Origin: a virus
Strand: one strand, 5' to 3'
IMG/VR virus record: IMGVR_UViG_3300025030_000039
Coordinates: 1-60,877 of that record
Length of the DNA stretch: 60,877 bases
Under the pieces are notes generated by a model. That model was not told the DNA's origin. It worked only from the letters and a program-made list of their open reading frames with translations, and did not search any database. The stretch's first letter is position 1. Every line of letters begins with the position of its first letter. Positions 53,918 through 60,028 of this stretch are shown piece after piece. The translations under genes and the position numbers were made by a program.

Positions 53918-54680
53918 TATAAATTGATAATATTTTATCTGTTAGTATATTAATATCTCTTGCTTTAATAATTTTTTTATCACCTTTTCTAAAAACTATT
54001 AATGAATGATCACCTGTAACATCTATTTCTTTACCAGATTTAGTTTTTAATTTCCATTTATCTTTTTTAACTTTATGTCTAATTATTCTTTTTACATTAG
54101 CATAATAAAGTTCAGAGTCATTAAAGTTAAGTATTTTATCATTTGTTAAAACTGATTCGTGACCAGTCATTGTTTCTCCACCAGAACCATTTTTAATATT
54201 TATATTATACCATTCTTCTACTGAAAATTCACCTTTATCAGTTTTTATTTTAGCTTCTTTTTGTATCGAGTCCGTATCAATATATACGCCTATAGGTTTT
54301 AAAACTTTACCTGTTACTTTTATTCCCATACTTGCATGTAATTCAGTATCAGTATGCCATGTTTCATGAAAATACTTATTTATTAATGCTTCAGTATATA
54401 ATATAGCATCCTGACCCTGTAATGTAATTGTTTCGGCTAAATTTATATTATAGAAATAAAAATGTTGGTTACCAAATGCACCATATATGGAATTTAAAGT
54501 TAATTTAACGGATTGTTCCATATTATAATATCTTTTAGCTAAGGATTCTTTTTCTGCTAAAAGTTTTTCTAATTCTTCTGTTGATAAAGATTCGAAATTA
54601 TCTGTTGTTTCGTATTCAAATAACACTTTCTCATCACCATTACTAGAATTCATTACTGAATCTCCGGCGTTTCCTTGCAT
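53910..54680 (-). CDS. 43: DNA polymerase gp43, middle piece with N-terminal half of a split intein
   Basis: 256 residues. Residues 45-137 are the polymerase palm segment: motif B KLTLNSIYGAFGNQHFYFYN near 59-78 and motif C IDTD at 134-137. Ser138 begins the intein half (SIQKEAKIKTDKGEFSVEEW), with a block B-like TGDHSLIVF, ending at 256. The N-terminal exonuclease and motif A (DxxSLYP) are missing and are not found elsewhere in this window. So the polymerase is split at least three ways: an N-terminal part elsewhere, this piece, and 51280-52221. It starts MQGNAGDSVMN just after the capsid-like gene. Confidence 0.9.
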   Translation of the reverse strand: MQGNAGDSVMNSSNGDEKVLFEYETTDNFESLSTEELEKLLAEKESLAKRYYNMEQSVKLTLNSIYGAFGNQHFYFYNINLAETITLQGQDAILYTEALINKYFHETWHTDTELHASMGIKVTGKVLKPIGVYIDTDSIQKEAKIKTDKGEFSVEEWYNINIKNGSGGETMTGHESVLTNDKILNFNDSELYYANVKRIIRHKVKKDKWKLKTKSGKEIDVTGDHSLIVFRKGDKKIIKARDINILTDKILSIYNE

Positions 54681-54691
54681 AATTTTTAAAT

Positions 54692-55201
54692 TTATTTAAT
54701 TTTATAATTCATTTTAATTTGTACTAATGGTCTTAATGTTTTTTCTGCTATTACTGTAAATGATTCAATTAATAAATGTATCATTAAATCAAACTTATCA
54801 CTAATTTTTAAATTTGTTTTAATTTCGTCATTTATTCTATTTGCAGCTTCTTCTATTATAGAAAGTTCAATTTCTTTTGTTATGAGTCCTGTATTTATAG
54901 ATGTTGTTAATAAATCATTAGGTTTGAATGTTGCTGAAATAATTTCATCTCCTTTTTCTATTCTATTACCTATTATTTTTATTGTGACATTTTCTGGAAT
55001 ATTTAATTTGCTAAATAATAATAATGATAATGGAAGTAATGAATATTCTTTATCAGATAGATTATTATTTGTTCTTTCAATAAGAGTATGATGATGTGCA
55101 TATATACACATTGCTTCTTTTTTATTTACCTCAATATCACTAAAATTTGCATCAATTATTGGTGTCCAATTTTTAATAATTTGTTCTTTTGTTGCTTCCA
55201 T
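54692..55201 (-). CDS. Miniature capsid-protein paralogue
   Basis: 169 residues. Residues 7-66 match the capsid N-terminus: IIKNWTPIIDANFSDIE against IMRTWAPIIEGSTGID, CIYAHHHTLIERTNN against SKYAHYHELYENAYN and DKEYSLLPLSLLL against DKPYSLLPLAMQV. Residues 100-130 can be aligned with the P-domain helix. Residues 138-165 match the C-terminal part: LMIHLLIESFTVIAEKTLRP against FMPYLMAESVQTIAEGTMAP. Most of the core is deleted. The start overlaps the sliding clamp stop by one base, so translation is coupled to the clamp, and the polymerase follows. The frame is intact. Function unknown. Confidence 0.82.
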   Translation of the reverse strand: MEATKEQIIKNWTPIIDANFSDIEVNKKEAMCIYAHHHTLIERTNNNLSDKEYSLLPLSLLLFSKLNIPENVTIKIIGNRIEKGDEIISATFKPNDLLTTSINTGLITKEIELSIIEEAANRINDEIKTNLKISDKFDLMIHLLIESFTVIAEKTLRPLVQIKMNYKIK

Positions 55202-55965
55202 TATTCCTCCTCATCTCCATTCATGCATAATGCAATTATTAATAATGTATTAGTATCTTGTGATTTAAAGAAAATTTTATTTGTACATACAGTAACATCA
55301 TAACTTTCTTTATCTAAAAGAGGAAAATATTTTTTATAAACCATAACTTTTATTAAACTTTCATCTAATACTTCTACAGTCTCAGATAATATTGCATCAT
55401 AATTTTTTCCTTTAACTCGTAGTATATTATCTTCAATAGCAAATTTAAATGTTTCTACTTCTTTATCTAATTTAAAATATGAATTAATATTATCTATTTG
55501 TTTAACAGGTAAATCGAATTTAAATGTACCATTATCTGTACTAAATGCTCTTTTTATTTCATCTTTACTCATATCCATAAATGATAATGTAGGATCTGCA
55601 CAAAATAATTTTATTGTTAATTTATCATTAAAAATAACAAAATCGCTAGCTATGAATTCATCGCCCATTTGTTCATATACTATTTTACCTTTTATAGTAT
55701 CATCTCCAAAATACGATAATGCATCAATTATACGTGAAGCATTATAAAATGAAACTTTAATAGTATCTTTTATAACATCTTTTATTTCAAACATTTGTTC
55801 TAATGGTACACTAACTAATTTAACTGCGTCTTTTTGCGGAAAATATACTGTTGATGACACAGCCTTTGTATTTATTTTCATAAACACAAATTTATCTATT
55901 GCTAATAGCTTTTTAATAAAGCTTTGAAATTCATTAGCAATAACTTTATCTATTTTTAATTCCAT
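55201..55965 (-). CDS. 45: Sliding clamp (T4 gp45-like)
   Basis: 254 residues. Clamp-like duplicated alpha-beta domains: NEFQSFIKKLLAIDKFVFM at the start, then FCADPTLSFMDMSKDEIKRA corresponding to the DPS-type linker in gp45, and FDLPVKQIDNINSYFKL. In T4 gp45 is the processivity factor of the polymerase and an activator of late transcription through gp55. The first gene after an AACAAA-N12-CATATAAT promoter, followed by the mini-capsid paralogue and the polymerase pieces. Identification is by pattern and context. Confidence 0.7.
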   Translation of the reverse strand: MELKIDKVIANEFQSFIKKLLAIDKFVFMKINTKAVSSTVYFPQKDAVKLVSVPLEQMFEIKDVIKDTIKVSFYNASRIIDALSYFGDDTIKGKIVYEQMGDEFIASDFVIFNDKLTIKLFCADPTLSFMDMSKDEIKRAFSTDNGTFKFDLPVKQIDNINSYFKLDKEVETFKFAIEDNILRVKGKNYDAILSETVEVLDESLIKVMVYKKYFPLLDKESYDVTVCTNKIFFKSQDTNTLLIIALCMNGDEEE

Positions 55966-56006
55966 GTGAATTTTTTAAAAATTTTGACTTAAAATATTGA
56001 ATATAA

Positions 56007-56032
56007 ATTATATGTAAATAATTTATTTTGTT
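56007..56032 (-). promoter_or_regulatory. Early/middle-type promoter of the sliding clamp unit
   Basis: Minus strand AACAAA-N12-CATATAAT, a perfect match to the shared motif, 41 bases before the ATG at 55965. It follows the terminator of the histone-like gene. Confidence 0.6.
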
Positions 56033-56044
56033 TATCCGGATACA

Positions 56045-56078
56045 ACAAAGGCTCCAAGCATAAATGTGGAGCCTTTGT
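56045..56078 (-). terminator. Terminator after the histone-like gene
   Basis: Perfect 12-bp stem acaaaggctcca/tggagcctttgt with a 10-base loop, between the histone-like stop and the sliding clamp promoter. Confidence 0.8.
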
Positions 56079-56091
56079 AACCCTTTAAAAA

Positions 56092-56265
56092 TTATGAATT
56101 TTTAGTTTCTTGTATACTAATTCTTAATTCTTGCGCTAATTTTTTAGCGTCTTGTAAAGTTTTTCTAACTCTAGTACCAGCTGTTTTATTTCCTTTTTCG
56201 AAGAATTTTGTTACATCATCTTCTAAATTTGCTACTAGTTCTTTAAGTTTTTCATACTGTTCCAT
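56092..56265 (-). CDS. Histone H1/Hc1-like small DNA-binding protein
   Basis: 57 residues, too short for a standard ORF threshold. It starts MEQYEKLKELVANLEDDVTK, has the basic core GNKTAGTRVRKTLQDAKK, and ends SIQETKNS. This is the arrangement of the histone H1-like (Hc1) proteins common in Bacteroidota, which bind DNA and compact chromatin. It has its own perfect AACAAA-N12-CATATAAT promoter and a strong terminator, so it is a self-contained unit. It may help reorganise host or phage DNA; the gene suggests past transfer from a Bacteroidota host. Confidence 0.8.
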   Translation of the reverse strand: MEQYEKLKELVANLEDDVTKFFEKGNKTAGTRVRKTLQDAKKLAQELRISIQETKNS

Positions 56266-56309
56266 AACTGTTTTCTTTAATTAAATTATACATTATTTTT
56301 TCATTTATA

Positions 56310-56335
56310 ATTATATGGATAATAATTAATTTGTT
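56310..56335 (-). promoter_or_regulatory. Early/middle-type promoter of the histone-like gene
   Basis: Minus strand AACAAA-N12-CATATAAT, perfect match, 44 bases before the ATG at 56265. Confidence 0.6.
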
Positions 56336-56343
56336 TCACAAAT

Positions 56344-56715
56344 TTAAATATTTTTACAAAAAATATAATCAAAATGTGCTAACGGCATTATAATTAATCT
56401 TGCTATTTTATCACCTATGCTATATGTATTTGGTATATTTTCGTCAGTTGATTTGAATTTTACAATAATTTCATCTTTTGATTCGGGATATATTATTCCT
56501 ATATTATTTTTAAGTATTAAATCTTTATCATTGACAGAATCCATAGGAAATAAAAAACCTGCATATCCTTTAGGAATATTTACACTAATACCTGTTCCAT
56601 ATTCTATATATTTATAGGTAGTTTTTTTTGAAATACAAGTAAATTCAAGAGTATTTTTTCCATCTAAAATAGGGTTAATTGCTCTATCATCTAACTGATT
56701 AATTTTAACATTCAT
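56344..56715 (-). CDS. dUTPase-like protein with degenerate active site
   Basis: 123 residues. The trimeric dUTPase pattern is visible: GTGISVNIPKGYAGFLFP, MDSVNDKDLILKNNIGIIYP (motif 2 and 3 region) and SIGDKIARLIIMPL (motif 4). But motif 3, normally G-V-I-D-x-G-Y, reads GIIYPESKDEI, so the catalytic Asp is missing; motif 1 lacks its Asp and the Gly-rich motif 5 is absent. It may be inactive, bind nucleotide only, or be a regulatory dUTPase-like protein. It lies next to the histone-like unit, near the reductase. The fold call is reasonably supported; the activity is doubtful. Confidence 0.6.
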   Translation of the reverse strand: MNVKINQLDDRAINPILDGKNTLEFTCISKKTTYKYIEYGTGISVNIPKGYAGFLFPMDSVNDKDLILKNNIGIIYPESKDEIIVKFKSTDENIPNTYSIGDKIARLIIMPLAHFDYIFCKNI

Positions 56716-56732
56716 AAAATAATTTTTTTATA

Positions 56733-57260
56733 TTACTTTAATAGTTCATAAATTTCTGAAATTCTGCTATTAGTTTCTTTTTTTATTTTAATTATAATTT
56801 CAGGATATATTTTATTAAACCACTCATTATCAATAAGTGTATTATTCTTTAATACACTTTGTATTACATCTAAACTTATTCCATTAAATGTATTAATTGG
56901 AATATGATTAAAATGATAAAATTTTATATTAATACTATCATTTCCAACTAAATGTATAGAAACATTATAGTTTATCATTGCATTTGTTTGATCTCGATAT
57001 ATTTTTGTAAGTGATTTACTTTGTATAGTACTATCACTAACATATTTAAAAAACGTACTATATTCAATAATATTAGATTGTTTATTTACATTTTTAATAA
57101 TATAATTAGTTTTACCACTTAAATTATCTGTCAAATATTTAAAATTAGTTTTAGCTTTTTGATTATTAATAATTTTAAATGTTGTATCTATTTTTAAATC
57201 TTGTGAATAACTAACTGCTACAACTAAAAATAAGGATAAAATTAATAAGATTTTTTTCAT
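56733..57260 (-). CDS. Secreted hypothetical protein with signal peptide
   Basis: 175 residues. A Sec signal peptide is obvious: MKKILLILSLFLVVAVSYSQ, with cleavage likely around SYS-Q, typical for Bacteroidota. The mature part is beta-rich (FKYLTDNLSGKTNYIIKNVN). Not recognised. Its start overlaps the ATP-grasp gene by 4 bases. In a phage this would place the protein in the periplasm or envelope; possible roles are superinfection exclusion or lysis support, without direct evidence. Confidence 0.6.
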   Translation of the reverse strand: MKKILLILSLFLVVAVSYSQDLKIDTTFKIINNQKAKTNFKYLTDNLSGKTNYIIKNVNKQSNIIEYSTFFKYVSDSTIQSKSLTKIYRDQTNAMINYNVSIHLVGNDSINIKFYHFNHIPINTFNGISLDVIQSVLKNNTLIDNEWFNKIYPEIIIKIKKETNSRISEIYELLK

Positions 57261-58246
57261 ATAGGATTTTTTGACAATTTATACTCTTTAGGAAATTCTT
57301 TTTTTATTATTTCTCTGTATTCATTAATTATATTATTTGCTATATTTAATTTTTTTTCAGGTGGATCTTTTTTATAAAAATCTTTATACATTGCTTTATA
57401 AGTTGAAGCCTGAGAGCATGCTCCTAAACCTGGTGATAAATTTGATTCTATTAAAAATACTTTACCGTTTTTATCGATAAAAAAATCTAATGCATAAAAG
57501 TCCGGAGCAAAATGCTTTCTAGTATCTTTTATTATAGTATTAAATTCATTTAAAAACTTTAATTTATTTAAATCTTGTTCTATATAAATAAAACTAACTT
57601 TTTCTTTTTTATCTTTAGTTTTAATAGTACTATTATCTTCTTGATTTGGAACTCTTTCATATATTATAAATGCATTATCTTTTAAACATAATGCTCTATA
57701 TTCTGCTGCAAAATCTATCATTTCACTATATACATCAAAAGTGCCTTTAGAGTTTATTAAATCTTGATATGATTCAAATTTTTCTATTCCTATTCCACTA
57801 TGTCCTGATTCAGGTTTAGCTATTATAGGAAAATTTAAATCTTTAGTATCTCTTCTAGAATAAACAGTTTTAGGTAAATATGATTTATCTCCTAAAGTTT
57901 TATGCCATATTTTTTTACTACCACTAATTTTTGCTAATTCTGGATCATAATTATATGTATGTTGTTTTACTATATCTAAATGCTTATTTATAAACTCAGA
58001 ACTAAAACCTGTATCTGAATGAGCATATCTAAACACTGGTCTATAAATATCTAAATCTTTATGTTCTGTTTGATTATGATATACTTTTTTATTCACAATA
58101 AAAATATCATATAATTCATGTTCAGAAGTATTTGCTAATTCTTTTATTCTTTCATTATCAGTTGATGAATTTTGATTAAAAATTTTTACCCATTGAATTC
58201 TATCATCATTAATTTTAAATTCTTCGTAAGGCTTAATAAATTTCAT
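57257..58246 (-). CDS. ATP-grasp enzyme with possible capsid-targeting-like start
   Basis: 329 residues. The ATP-grasp core shows FPIIAKPESGHSGIGI, with the nucleotide-binding Lys and Gly-rich loop, and ALDFFIDKNGKVFLIESNLSPG, with the metal-binding Glu and Asn. This family ligates a carboxylate to an amine or thiol (as in glutathione or peptide ligases). The start MKFIKPYEEFKIND resembles the MKYIxxYxxF leaders but lacks the I-x-E end. A late-type box is upstream. Substrate unknown; it is coupled to the secreted protein gene. Confidence 0.72.
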   Translation of the reverse strand: MKFIKPYEEFKINDDRIQWVKIFNQNSSTDNERIKELANTSEHELYDIFIVNKKVYHNQTEHKDLDIYRPVFRYAHSDTGFSSEFINKHLDIVKQHTYNYDPELAKISGSKKIWHKTLGDKSYLPKTVYSRRDTKDLNFPIIAKPESGHSGIGIEKFESYQDLINSKGTFDVYSEMIDFAAEYRALCLKDNAFIIYERVPNQEDNSTIKTKDKKEKVSFIYIEQDLNKLKFLNEFNTIIKDTRKHFAPDFYALDFFIDKNGKVFLIESNLSPGLGACSQASTYKAMYKDFYKKDPPEKKLNIANNIINEYREIIKKEFPKEYKLSKNPI

Positions 58247-58257
58247 TAAAAGTATTT

Positions 58258-58273
58258 GTTTTAATATATATTT
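58258..58273 (-). promoter_or_regulatory. Late-type promoter box
   Basis: Minus strand AAATATATATTAAAAC, 12-27 bases before the ATG at 58246. Confidence 0.4.
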
Positions 58274-58304
58274 GAATATTTTTATAAAAATAAATTTAAT
58301 TTCA

Positions 58305-58394
58305 TCAAATACTTTTTCTTTCTAAATAATCATTTCTCATTACAGCTATCATATCAACAACATCTATAGCTCTAAATATTTCCCATGTTATCAT
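58305..58394 (-). CDS. Possible tiny ORF, 29 residues
   Basis: Reads MITWEIFRAIDVVDMIAVMR and 9 more residues on the minus strand, amphipathic and helical. It lies between the portal-like protein and the ATP-grasp gene and is a plausible small gene, but no similarity or start signal confirms it. The rest of 58247-58407 is AT-rich spacer. Confidence 0.25.
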   Translation of the reverse strand: MITWEIFRAIDVVDMIAVMRNDYLERKSI

Positions 58395-58407
58395 ATTATG
58401 ACTTAAT

Positions 58408-58836
58408 TTACCATATTATAGTTTTCATAAAATTATATGATAGTATCCAATTTTTCATATCTTCTAATGTACAGTGTTCTCTAGATGGCCCATAAGGTAT
58501 CATTCCACAATTAAATACCCAATAACCATTATCTGAATCCCATCTAAAATATGCATGATCATCCTTTACTTTTTCAGTATAAATCTGTAATATTTCTAAT
58601 TGTAATTTTAAAGCATTTTCTTTAGATTCAACAGGTATATTTGGATAAAATGTTTGTTTTGAAATATCGATATTTCTTAAAACTAAACCTTTATCAACAT
58701 TAAAATTAATATCTTCTTTATAAGAACTCATTAATTTATGCATAGATATTTTTGCTTCTTCTTTTGTTATATTACCAATAGGTATTACGAATTTCCTTCT
58801 TATTTGATTATAGCCTGTTATATTATAATTAATCAT
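58408..58836 (-). CDS. Small portal-protein paralogue
   Basis: 142 residues from the ATG at 58836 (an upstream in-frame ATG at 58977 runs inside the reductase gene and is unlikely). Residues 12-105 match portal 277-390: RRKFVIPIGNITKEEAKISM against KTKFIIPVGGKSKTRAKQSL, HKLMSSYKEDINFNVDKG against AQLMHNYREVIDFDYQSG, and FRWDSDNGYWV against FDQDSPAGYEM. The last 37 residues are different. It lacks the portal's clip, wing and crown. The frame is intact. It sits right after the ribonucleotide reductase. Function unknown. Confidence 0.78.
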   Translation of the reverse strand: MINYNITGYNQIRRKFVIPIGNITKEEAKISMHKLMSSYKEDINFNVDKGLVLRNIDISKQTFYPNIPVESKENALKLQLEILQIYTEKVKDDHAYFRWDSDNGYWVFNCGMIPYGPSREHCTLEDMKNWILSYNFMKTIIW

Positions 58837-58855
58837 ATTTATATTATATTTAAAT

Positions 58856-60028
58856 TTAACCTTGACACAGGGAAAATTCGCACGAATGACAATATGTACA
58901 ACCTTCCTTTTTATAAAGACCTGACGGATCTCCGCATAAAGGACATTTAGTCTCAGATAACTTTTCTTCTGCATCACCTTTTAAGTATTTAGATAATGTT
59001 CTAGAAATTGCTTTACTAAATGCTACTATAGTTCCTTCAGATTTATTTAATTGTTGAACAATGAATTTAATATCAGCACCATGTCTTAGACTAACAGATA
59101 TCATTCTAGTAAGAGCTTCTTCTTCATCTCTTTCGAATAATTCATTAACATTATCTAGTACTCCATTACCTGATATTTCTAAACTATAATGACCTCTTTT
59201 AACTTTTGTTAGAATAGCGTCTTTTATATTTTTAGATATACTTATATTTTTCTCTTTAAAAGCAAATACTTCATAAGGTTCATTATCCATTAGTCCTACA
59301 ATTACGACATAATCGTGTCCCTTTGCTGTAATATGATGTATATTACAAGGAAGAGATTTAGGTCTAATAGGAGCTTCAGTTTTAATTATTTTTTCTTTTT
59401 GTTTTTTATTGCTAACAAGTACTCCTGATCTTGAACCTTCTCTATAAACAGTTAATCCTTTACATCCTGATTTCCATCCCGTCTCATATACCTTAGATAC
59501 CATATCTTCAGTTGCATTTTCTGGCAGATTTGTCGTCGAACTTATAGAATGGTCTATCCACTGTTGAATTGCACCTTGCATTTTTACTTTTGCAACCCAA
59601 TCAATATCTGCAGATGATGCTTTATAATAAGGAGATTTTTTAATTACTTCATCTAATTGAGTTTCATTATATAATTTTACTTCTTCTATATTATAATTAT
59701 TAATTTTTAACCATTTTAAAAATTTAGGATGAAATACTAAATATGTTTCCCATGCATCACCTGAAAAATCAGTAAATGAAATATTAACTTCTTTATCGTT
59801 TGGATTTACTTTTCTATTTCTTTTATATACTGGAAGAAAAACAGGTTCAATTCCAGATGTAGTTTGTGTCATAAGGGAAACTGTATTATGAGATACTATT
59901 CCATTATCTAAAATATAATAATGAGTATCTTCTACCTCTATATCCATTGTATAATCAGTATCCGTAGTTTTTTCTAATATTTCTATTAACTCATATTGTA
60001 TATTTTCTAAATTAACTATTTCTTGCAT
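58856..60028 (-). CDS. nrdJ: Class II ribonucleotide reductase (NrdJ), C-terminal piece with C-terminal half of a split intein
   Basis: 390 residues. Residues 1-48 are the intein half (YTMDIEVEDTHYYILDNGIVSHN, split here: TMDIEVEDTHYY and ILDNGIVSHN). Thr49 starts the extein TVSLMTQTTSGIEPVFLPVY, the PSG-T catalytic loop of NrdJ. The rest carries TGWKSGCKGLTVYREGSRSG and a C-terminal Cys-rich tail CPLCGDPSG...CTYCHSCEFSLC used for re-reduction. The N-terminal reductase piece lies outside the window; the nuclease at 60016 fills the gap. The enzyme makes deoxynucleotides with adenosylcobalamin. Confidence 0.85.
   Translation of the reverse strand: MQEIVNLENIQYELIEILEKTTDTDYTMDIEVEDTHYYILDNGIVSHNTVSLMTQTTSGIEPVFLPVYKRNRKVNPNDKEVNISFTDFSGDAWETYLVFHPKFLKWLKINNYNIEEVKLYNETQLDEVIKKSPYYKASSADIDWVAKVKMQGAIQQWIDHSISSTTNLPENATEDMVSKVYETGWKSGCKGLTVYREGSRSGVLVSNKKQKEKIIKTEAPIRPKSLPCNIHHITAKGHDYVVIVGLMDNEPYEVFAFKEKNISISKNIKDAILTKVKRGHYSLEISGNGVLDNVNELFERDEEEALTRMISVSLRHGADIKFIVQQLNKSEGTIVAFSKAISRTLSKYLKGDAEEKLSETKCPLCGDPSGLYKKEGCTYCHSCEFSLCQG

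Noticed and set aside
58837-58977. Longer N-terminal extension of the portal-like gene
   Set aside because: It would overlap the 3' end of the reductase in another frame; similarity to the portal begins after the ATG at 58836.
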